In this document: positions 1 through 5,325 of the stretch, one piece after another
Numbering within the stretch: position 1 is the first letter of the stretch
Layout of the letters: each line of letters begins with the position of its first letter
NCBI GenBank assembly: GCA_018262315.1
Contig: JAGSPS010000271.1
Coordinates: forward strand, 1-6,358
Direction of reading: 5' to 3'
Length of the DNA stretch: 6,358 nucleotides
DNA from: Deltaproteobacteria bacterium
GTDB taxonomy: Bacteria > Myxococcota_A > UBA9160 > PR03
Translations under genes and position numbers: made by a program
Notes under the pieces: model-generated
The model's input: the letters and a program-made list of their open reading frames with translations, nothing else
What the model was told of the DNA's origin: nothing
The model's database searches: none

Positions 1-2
1 CC

Positions 3-431
3 GTGGCGATCGGCTCGCTCCCGCTCGCCCAGACCACCACCTTCGACGTGATCGGGCTGGCGGCGTCGGCGAGCGGCGGAGCGACCTTCGCGCTCGATCC
101 AGAGAACCAGAGCCCGGGTCTCGGTGTCGTCAACATCGCGGGATCATTCCTGATTCCGACGCTCTTCCTCGAGATCGATGCGGGCGGGGGAGGGTTTCCG
201 ATCGCGATCGCAAATGTGACGGGCACGGCGGTCTTCGACGCCAGCGGCACGGTGCTGCAGCAGCTCGCCACCACCTTCGAGGTCGATTCCGGGGGACCGG
301 CCGGAATCCTCACCATCACGGTCGTGGCCGTACCGGAGCCCGCGAGCATCATGCTGGCCGGCGTGGCCGGCGCCATTCTGGTGGCCTTGGCACTCCGCGG
401 CGGCACCGCACAGAAGGGGATCACTCGATGA
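3..431 (+). CDS. PEP-CTERM sorting domain protein, 3' part (5' end outside window)
   Basis: C-terminal 142 residues or so of an exported protein. The tail has the three parts of a PEP-CTERM sorting signal: a VPEPAS motif (bases 330-347), a hydrophobic helix rich in Ala, Leu, Val and Gly (about bases 348-395), and a tail with basic residues (R132, K138, R142 of the visible part). In known systems an exosortase recognises this signal and sorts the protein to the outer surface, often in exopolysaccharide-producing bacteria. The part before it is rich in Gly, Ala, Thr and Val with alternating hydrophobic residues, as in a beta-sandwich surface protein; I recognise no named domain. A GTG sits at base 3, but no signal peptide follows, so the true start is almost certainly upstream of the window. 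The basic tail (about 11 residues after the helix) is slightly long and its Arg residues are spread out. The stop overlaps the next gene's start. The sorting-tail call is firm; the function of the body is unknown. Confidence 0.85.
   Translation: MAIGSLPLAQTTTFDVIGLAASASGGATFALDPENQSPGLGVVNIAGSFLIPTLFLEIDAGGGGFPIAIANVTGTAVFDASGTVLQQLATTFEVDSGGPAGILTITVVAVPEPASIMLAGVAGAILVALALRGGTAQKGITR
414..419 (+). promoter_or_regulatory. Shine-Dalgarno sequence of the hydrolase gene, inside the PEP-CTERM gene
   Basis: AAGGGG lies eight bases upstream of the ATG at 428 and within the last codons of the preceding gene. It supports ATG 428 as the hydrolase start and, with the ATGA overlap, suggests that ribosomes finishing the PEP-CTERM gene can re-initiate here. 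Confidence 0.6.
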
Positions 432-1921
432 GCCGCCGCACCGTCGTCGCCTTCGTGCTGCTTGGCAGCCTCGCCGCGGCGCCGAACGCGAGGTGTCCGG
501 GCCCGAACCCCCCGAACCCCACCCAGCAGGTGCTCTTCGTGCCGGGATTCCTCGAGCCTCACACGCCGGGCTCGGGCGCGTCCGAAGAGTTCGCGACCGC
601 GCCCGTGATCACAACGCTGCTCGGCGCGGATCCGGATCTGAATCGGGTGAGCTACGTGCGCACTGCGATCTCGCCCGCGAGCGGCAACCCTCCGCGTGCG
701 ATCGCCATCATGATCCCCGGCTTCCTCGGCGGCGCGACGACCTACGACCCGCTCGCCCGCGACCTGGTGCGCCGCTTCAACGGAAACCTCGAGGTGTGGG
801 CGGTGGACCGGCGCCCCAATCAGTTGGAGGACCGGCTCGGCGCCGAGCACGCCATCGCCGGCGCGACGGATCCGGCGTGCGTCGCCTCACCGCCCGCGGC
901 CAACTGCGCGATCTCCGAAGGCGTCCAGTTCTACTACCCGGATATCGACAACGCCCCGATCGGCGACTTCCCCGGCCCCAACGATCTCGACCTCGATCTC
1001 GATGGGATCTTCGACGATCAGCTCCCGCTGATGGACGCTTTCGGCGTCACCCGCGAACCGGCGCTGATGGCGCAGGACGACGTCCGCTTCATGGCCTGGT
1101 GGGGCCTCGACACCTACTTCCGCGATTGGAAGCTCCTCGTCGAGGCCGCCCGCGTGATCGTCGGGCAGGACGGGCTCGTGCTGCTCGGCGGCCACTCGCA
1201 GGGCACGACCTGGGCGGCCACCTTCGCCGCGTACGACTTCGATCCGGATCCGAGCGCCGTCGCAGCCGGCCACAGCCTGATCGACGGGCTGATCCTGATC
1301 GAAGGCGGAGGCGCCGGCGCCGGCAGCGAGACCAAGCCAACGCTCGCGCAATATCAAAGCAGTGTCGCGAGCTTCGCGGCGCCGGGCGGCCCCAACGTGT
1401 TCCTCTCCGACTTCAGCGGAATCCCTCTGCAGGACCTCGGCACATCGGGCGAGGTGGCCGCGATTGCGGCGTACTACCAGCCGACCGAACGCGCGATCCT
1501 CCAGCGCACGCCGGTCTTCGGCGCTGGGCTGCTGTCGCTGTTGCTCTCCGCTCCCGCTACCAACCGCGCGATCGCCGGCATGTTCCTCGACGACGACTTC
1601 TCGCCGAATCCCGCCTTCCGCGTCTCGATCGGCTTCACCGACAACGGGGCCAACTTCTACCAGGGAGCGGGAGGCTTCTTCCCAACCTCGTTGTACCTGG
1701 CGCAACCCGCGCCGGGCGGCGCGCTCCGCCAGTGGAAGGAGTACGACGACCCGACGCTGCCGAGCTGCCCTCCGAACGGGGTCGACGTCAGCCCCGGCTG
1801 CGCGATCCTCGACAACGGTCCGCCGTCGGATCCGGGCCAGAATCCGCGCGCCAACGGCGTAGAGCACTCGTGGCGGAACACCTCGCCAGTGTCGACCCCG
1901 GCGACGAGGGCCCGCTGGTGA
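428..1921 (+). CDS. Secreted alpha/beta-hydrolase (lipase/esterase-like), frameshifted near its 3' end
   Basis: Encodes 497 residues before a stop at 1921. The N-terminus is a signal peptide: Arg3-Arg4, a hydrophobic stretch at about 6-18, cleavage probably near 17-21. The SRR start resembles a weak twin-arginine motif. An IPGFLGG segment (96-102) followed by an AVDRR strand (125-129) fits the oxyanion-hole loop and core sheet of the fold. GGHSQG (254-259) is the nucleophile elbow with Ser257 as probable catalytic serine. A DxDxDG stretch (D188 to D192, G193, with D196) resembles a calcium-binding loop. Cysteines 151/160 and 447/458 could form disulfides, as expected outside the cytoplasm. 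The expected catalytic histidine is absent from this frame: it lies in frame 1 after about 1882. The last 13 residues here (after Asn484-Thr485) look like out-of-frame sequence. Restoring one base near 1880-1882 would give about 580 residues. Substrate unknown; lipid or polyester hydrolysis is only a guess. Fold call firm; intactness doubtful. Confidence 0.8.
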   Translation: MSRRTVVAFVLLGSLAAAPNARCPGPNPPNPTQQVLFVPGFLEPHTPGSGASEEFATAPVITTLLGADPDLNRVSYVRTAISPASGNPPRAIAIMIPGFLGGATTYDPLARDLVRRFNGNLEVWAVDRRPNQLEDRLGAEHAIAGATDPACVASPPAANCAISEGVQFYYPDIDNAPIGDFPGPNDLDLDLDGIFDDQLPLMDAFGVTREPALMAQDDVRFMAWWGLDTYFRDWKLLVEAARVIVGQDGLVLLGGHSQGTTWAATFAAYDFDPDPSAVAAGHSLIDGLILIEGGGAGAGSETKPTLAQYQSSVASFAAPGGPNVFLSDFSGIPLQDLGTSGEVAAIAAYYQPTERAILQRTPVFGAGLLSLLLSAPATNRAIAGMFLDDDFSPNPAFRVSIGFTDNGANFYQGAGGFFPTSLYLAQPAPGGALRQWKEYDDPTLPSCPPNGVDVSPGCAILDNGPPSDPGQNPRANGVEHSWRNTSPVSTPATRARW

Positions 1922-2169
1922 TCACGCAGAACGCCGCCGTCGACGTGCCGGTGATCTGCATCGGCGGCTCGAACGGCCTCGCGCCGGAGCCCAAGTCGTT
2001 CGACAACTACCTCGCCTCGATCGCGACACCGGCGGCCGACGAGGAGGTCTACATTCTCGAAGGCTACGCCCACCTCGACGTGCTCACCGCCGCAAACAAC
2101 GGCGCGGTGCCGCTGCTCGAGGACTGGATCAACCGCGTGCAGCAGAAGAAACTGCTCGAGAGTTTCTGA
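1882..2169 (+). pseudogene. C-terminal part of the same alpha/beta-hydrolase, displaced into frame 1
   Basis: Ninety-five codons in frame 1, ending in TGA at 2167-2169, continue the hydrolase above. Third positions are almost all G or C, and the peptide reads like a normal hydrolase end: a VPVICIGGSNG strand and loop, then EGYAHLDVL with a histidine (codon 2071-2073) in the usual place of the catalytic His, then an amphipathic helix (PLLEDWINRV). Reading the upstream frame to AAC (1877-1879) and adding one base after the AC at 1880-1881 joins the two halves smoothly as RNT-LASVDPGDEG. This implies a single missing base, either a real mutation that inactivates the enzyme or a sequencing or assembly error. 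There is no credible independent start or Shine-Dalgarno sequence for this piece, so it is not a separate gene. Confidence 0.75.
2147..2167. terminator. Possible stem-loop at the convergent gene junction
   Basis: AGAAACT (2147-2153) and AGTTTCT (2161-2167) are perfect inverted repeats of seven bases around a seven-base loop containing CTCGAG. The stem is A/T-richer than anything nearby and lies where the two transcripts meet, over the hydrolase stop codon. No T-tract follows on either strand, so it is not a standard intrinsic terminator; it might instead stabilise mRNA ends or be chance. Confidence 0.3.
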
Positions 2170-2172
2170 AGG

Positions 2173-3645
2173 CTACGCCAGCGCGACGTCGCCGTTTGCC
2201 GCAATGCGCAGCGCGCGGCCGCAGAGTTCCTGGCTCGTGGCGACGGCGATCAGCGACGCGTCTTCGCAGCACGCCAGCGTGCGCCGGCCGTCGTCGATGT
2301 CGCAGAGCAGCACGGCGCGCTTCGCGACGCCCCCCTGGTAGAGCACCGTGTAGCTCGCGATCGTGGCAGCGCCGGCGACGCCTTCGACGAGTTCGACGCG
2401 CGCGGTTTCGCGCTCGGTCTGCGCGCTGACGTCGTCGTGCTCGAAGGGCGCAGCGCCCGGCTCGCTCGACCACAGACTCACGCCCTGCTTGGTGACGATG
2501 CCGGAAACGGCGGTGACCAGTCCGAGGCTGCCCGGGTCGTCGCGCAGGACCTGCGCCATGCGCACGAGCGCCTGGAACACGAAGTGGTTGAGCGGACCGC
2601 CGGCGAACGCCATGCCGCCCGTCACGGTGAGCGGGCGGTCGTCGTTGATCCCGAGTTCGCGCAGCTGGATCCGCACCGCGACCGGGAAGCACGAGTAGAG
2701 TTCGCGGTAGGCGACGTCCGCGACGGATCTCCCGGTGTGCGCGAAGACGCGCTCGGCGGCCTTCGCGAAGCCCGCGCAGCGGTGCAGCGCGCGCCGCTCG
2801 GTGAACGGAATCATCTGATTGGCGTCGGCACTGGCGAGCGGGAAGATCCAGCGCGCGCGCGGAATGCCGAAGGCGCGCGCCGTCGCGAGCGAGCAGAAGA
2901 TCAAGCCTGCCGCCTGATCGACGTTCCACTGCGAGCAGTGCAGCTTGCCGTACGGAAACGCCTGCATCGGATTGCGCGCGGGGTCGGCGATCGTCGCGGC
3001 GTCGATCCGTTCGCGCGACCACGCGTCCGGGTTCTCTGCCGCGACGGCTGCGAAGCCGGCCCACAGCGACGCCACCTCGTCGCGGTGCTTCTCGATCGTG
3101 ACGCCTTCCGCCGCGCGCAGCGCGTTCTCGAGCGTCGCGTACTGCGAGACGGGCATCAGCAGGCCGGCCCGCATTTCGGGCGCACTCAGGATCGGGGCGT
3201 GCGGTCGCAGCACCGTGTCGGGCGTGGTCGGCGCTTGCCTCGTGAGCGGTGCATCGAAGCCGGTGATCGTCGCACGTAGCGCGCGGTAACGCGCCTCGCC
3301 GCCCGTCACCAGCACCACGTCGGCACGCCCGGCGGCGATGTCCGCCGCGGCGCGCGCGAGCGAGGTCGTCTGCAGCACGCCGATCTCGGCGATCTCCGTG
3401 CGCACGTGTGCGGCACCGAAGCGCTCGGCGATGAGACGACACGGGTCGGGGTAGTCCCAGAAGCCGCGCGTCGCGCGCACCGAGTCGGCGCGTTCGAGCA
3501 GCGCGCGCGATCCCGCGTCTTCGGCGGCGCGTTCCAGCGCCGCGATCATCAACGCGAGCGGCTCGCGCGCGCGCGCCGGATCTTCCTCGCGCTGCGAGAC
3601 AGCGCCGACGCCAACCAGCACGGGTGTTCTCGGATCCAGCGTCAC
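2173..3645 (-). CDS. Thiolase-like protein (TLP1/acetyl-CoA acetyltransferase-like) without the standard catalytic residues
   Basis: A protein of 490 residues from the GTG at 3645. The thiolase fold is visible: N-terminal PVLVGVG strand (8-14), a DVVLVTGGEA core strand (109-118), NVDQAAGLIFCS (241-252), ELYSCFPVAV (315-324), TVTGGMAFAGGPLNH (340-354) and SGIVTKQ (381-387). These match the branch often annotated as acetyl-CoA acetyltransferase, related to SCP2-type thiolases and mycobacterial thiolase-like protein 1. About 90 residues after 400 form an additional C-terminal domain, a feature of that branch. The segment that normally holds the nucleophilic cysteine reads GVLQTTSLAR (89-98), with no Cys, and the usual GHP histidine motif is GGP. 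Ordinary thiolysis or condensation is therefore unlikely; acyl-CoA binding or another role is possible. It lies 60 bases downstream of the SDR-DUF2867 gene on the same strand, probably one operon. An in-frame GTG at 3663 is also open but would include the Shine-Dalgarno sequence in the coding region. Family call firm, reaction unknown. Confidence 0.85.
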   Translation of the reverse strand: MTLDPRTPVLVGVGAVSQREEDPARAREPLALMIAALERAAEDAGSRALLERADSVRATRGFWDYPDPCRLIAERFGAAHVRTEIAEIGVLQTTSLARAAADIAAGRADVVLVTGGEARYRALRATITGFDAPLTRQAPTTPDTVLRPHAPILSAPEMRAGLLMPVSQYATLENALRAAEGVTIEKHRDEVASLWAGFAAVAAENPDAWSRERIDAATIADPARNPMQAFPYGKLHCSQWNVDQAAGLIFCSLATARAFGIPRARWIFPLASADANQMIPFTERRALHRCAGFAKAAERVFAHTGRSVADVAYRELYSCFPVAVRIQLRELGINDDRPLTVTGGMAFAGGPLNHFVFQALVRMAQVLRDDPGSLGLVTAVSGIVTKQGVSLWSSEPGAAPFEHDDVSAQTERETARVELVEGVAGAATIASYTVLYQGGVAKRAVLLCDIDDGRRTLACCEDASLIAVATSQELCGRALRIAANGDVALA

Positions 3646-3653
3646 GTCACGAT

Positions 3654-3659
3654 CTCCTT
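3654..3659 (-). promoter_or_regulatory. Shine-Dalgarno sequence that sets the thiolase-like start
   Basis: On the - strand AAGGAG (3659 to 3654) is followed by eight bases and then GTG (3645-3643). This is near-ideal spacing and favours GTG 3645 over the upstream in-frame GTG at 3663, which would place the site inside codons 2 to 4. Confidence 0.65.
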
Positions 3660-3705
3660 GCACTCGTCGCGGCGGATCCTGCGCGCGGCCGGCGATCGCA
3701 GTGCT

Positions 3706-5184
3706 CTATCGAGACCCTTCACGCCGCGAACCGCAGGCCGCCTGCGCGATGCCGCGCAACATCCGTGCGAAGACCAGCTCGTGCAACGGGAAGATCCCGT
3801 ACCAGTACGCGAGTCCGGCGAGGCCGACCGGATCGAAGATCGCGGTCTGCTGGATCTGCGCACCATCGCCGTCGGGCGTCACCTCGAACTCCAGCCAGGC
3901 GCGGCCGGGAAGCTTCATCTCGGCGACGAGGCGCAGGCGGCGATCGGGCTCGATCGCTTCGACGCGCCACCAGTCGAGCGCGTCGCCGACTGCGAGCCGC
4001 TCGGGATCGTGGCGCCCGCGCCGCATGCCGACGCCGCCGGCGACGAGATCGACGAGGCCGCGCAAGCGCCACAGCCAGTCGCCCCAGTACCAGCCGGTGG
4101 CGCCGCCGATCCGGCGGATCGGCGCAAACGCGGCGGCCGGCGACACCGCGACGTGCACGCGGCGCGAATCGACCAGGCGATTGCCGAAGCGCGCGCCGCC
4201 CCACTCGCGCGGCGCGCCAGCCGAGGAGAGCGCGTCGGACCAGCGCGTCGCGGCGAACTCGCGATCCTCGTTGGCCAGCGCGCGCGCGATCTCCTCGCGC
4301 ACGCCGAACGGGCGGATCGCGAAATCCCGCTGCGCCGGCGCCGGGTCCGCGACGAGTGTGGGATGGCAGATGCTGTCCACGAGTTTGCGGCCGACGCGCG
4401 CGTAGAGCGGCGTCACCAGACCCAGCCACAGACTCGAGAGGCGGGGCGTCAGCACCGGCACGGGAATCAAGGAGCGCCGCAGCCCGCGCTGGCGCGCGTA
4501 CTCGACCATCAGGTCGCCGTACGAGACGCGATCGGGCCCGCCGATCTCGTAGACGCGGCTCTCTTGCAGATCGAGATCGAGTGCGGCGCGCAGGTAGCGC
4601 AGCACGTCCTCGATGCCGATCGGCTGCGCCAGCACCGAGACCCAGCGCGGCGTGATCATCGCGGGCAAGCGCTCGACGAGCGCGCGGATCATCTCGAACG
4701 AGAGCGAACCCGAGCCGATGATGATCGACGCGCGGAACTCGATGACCGGAACGCCCGACGCGCGCAGGATGCGGCCGACCTCGTGACGACTGCGCAGGTG
4801 CGCCGAGAGTTCGTCGTGCTCGTCACCGAGTCCGCCCAGGTAGACGATGCGCTGCACTCCCGCAGCGGCGGCGGCCGCGCCGAAGACTTCCGCGGCGCGG
4901 CGATCGCGCACTTCGAAGTCGTCTGCGGCGCCCATCGAGTGCACCAGGTAGTACGCCGTCTTGACGCCGCGCATTGCGGCCGCGACGGACACGGGATCCC
5001 CCACGTCGCCACCGACGAGCTCGGTGGTCGGCGGACGATCGCTCGGGAACAGCGCGGGCCGCCGCAACAGACAGCGCACGCGTAGCCCTTCGGCTTCGAA
5101 GAGGCGCAGCAGCCGCCCACCGACGTAGCCGGTGGCGCCGGTGAGCAGGATCCGTCCCGCGTCGCGCGGCGCGCTCGCGCTCAT
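3706..5184 (-). CDS. Atypical SDR NAD(P)-binding protein fused to DUF2867 (YbjT-like architecture)
   Basis: A 492-residue two-domain protein. The N-terminal half (about 10-300) is a Rossmann domain of the atypical/extended SDR type: ILLTGATGYVGGRL (12-25) is the glycine-rich dinucleotide loop, GGDVGD (58-63) the acidic turn, and RIVYLGGLG (112-120) the central strand. The usual YxxxK catalytic pair is not evident; the matching region reads HLRSRHEVGRIL (129-140), as in NmrA/YbjT-like members that bind cofactor without clear dehydrogenase activity. The C-terminal part (about 340-485) matches DUF2867: GWYWGDWLWRLRGLVD (364-379), GGVGMRRGRHDP (383-394), GDALDWWRVE (400-409), AEMKLPGRAWLEFEV (421-435) and a final PVGLAGLAYWYGIFPLH (452-468). 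E. coli YbjT has the same combination. ATG 5184 is the only sensible start; its Shine-Dalgarno sequence is weak. It is first in a probable operon with the thiolase-like gene and divergent from the YdbH-like gene. No substrate can be named. No transmembrane segment is obvious. Confidence 0.88.
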   Translation of the reverse strand: MSASAPRDAGRILLTGATGYVGGRLLRLFEAEGLRVRCLLRRPALFPSDRPPTTELVGGDVGDPVSVAAAMRGVKTAYYLVHSMGAADDFEVRDRRAAEVFGAAAAAAGVQRIVYLGGLGDEHDELSAHLRSRHEVGRILRASGVPVIEFRASIIIGSGSLSFEMIRALVERLPAMITPRWVSVLAQPIGIEDVLRYLRAALDLDLQESRVYEIGGPDRVSYGDLMVEYARQRGLRRSLIPVPVLTPRLSSLWLGLVTPLYARVGRKLVDSICHPTLVADPAPAQRDFAIRPFGVREEIARALANEDREFAATRWSDALSSAGAPREWGGARFGNRLVDSRRVHVAVSPAAAFAPIRRIGGATGWYWGDWLWRLRGLVDLVAGGVGMRRGRHDPERLAVGDALDWWRVEAIEPDRRLRLVAEMKLPGRAWLEFEVTPDGDGAQIQQTAIFDPVGLAGLAYWYGIFPLHELVFARMLRGIAQAACGSRREGSR

Positions 5185-5325
5185 CGGGAGTTCATGCGCG
5201 CGCCGGAATCCCAGCTCGCGAACGACGAAGGCTCGACCCGGATCGCAACCTCCGATGCAGCGCGGGCGACCGGGGGCCCGCGATGCGCATGCGGAACGGT
5301 CTAGCGGCGCTGCTAGGGTCCCGCC
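5185..5325. promoter_or_regulatory. Divergent intergenic region expected to hold promoters for both directions
   Basis: This 141-base gap separates two starts that face away from each other, so promoters for the - strand pair and the + strand YdbH-like gene should lie here. I could not find convincing -35/-10 boxes on either strand. It contains an ATGCGCAT palindrome (5283-5290) and the longer palindrome at 5301-5316. Confidence 0.45.
5301..5316. repeat. Near-perfect 16-base palindrome, candidate operator or 5' hairpin
   Basis: CTAGCGGC followed directly by GCTGCTAG: seven of eight positions are symmetric, and the remaining pair would be G-U in RNA. It ends nine bases before the ATG at 5326 and includes the first two bases of the weak AGGG ribosome site (5315-5318). 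A bound dimeric repressor or an RNA hairpin here could block translation or transcription of the downstream gene. Its function is inferred from position and symmetry only. Confidence 0.35.

Noticed and set aside
480..500. Lipoprotein signal with Cys23 of the hydrolase
   Set aside because: The residues before the cysteine are N-A-R, and Arg just before Cys does not fit a lipobox.
887..1867. A 326-codon open frame on the - strand opposite the hydrolase
   Set aside because: Composition is typical of antisense shadow frames in GC-rich DNA (Arg, Glu, Val, Asp rich), with no motif, while the + strand has a clear hydrolase.
493..1881. The upstream part of the frame-1 open stretch that ends at 2169, taken as a separate 558-residue protein
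   Set aside because: Only the part after about 1882 looks like protein. Before that the translation is Arg/Pro-rich shadow of the hydrolase in frame 2.
1870..1900. Programmed -1 ribosomal frameshift joining the two hydrolase halves
   Set aside because: No X XXY YYZ slippery heptamer and no obvious stimulatory pseudoknot near the change of frame; a missing base explains it more simply.
3692..3699. GCGATCGC octamer in the gap between the - strand genes, resembling a repeated genome signature
   Set aside because: Similar GATCGC strings occur throughout this GC-rich coding DNA, and a single perfect copy in the gap is not evidence of a functional site.
3406..5085. A 559-codon open frame on the + strand opposite the SDR-DUF2867 gene
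   Set aside because: It is antisense to a clearly recognisable protein, its sequence is rich in Arg, Ala, Asp and His in the way of GC-rich shadow frames, and no domain is recognisable.
5181..5195. Tiny four-codon frame (ATG at 5195 on the - strand) overlapping the SDR start by ATGA
   Set aside because: Too short to judge, no Shine-Dalgarno sequence, and easily expected by chance.
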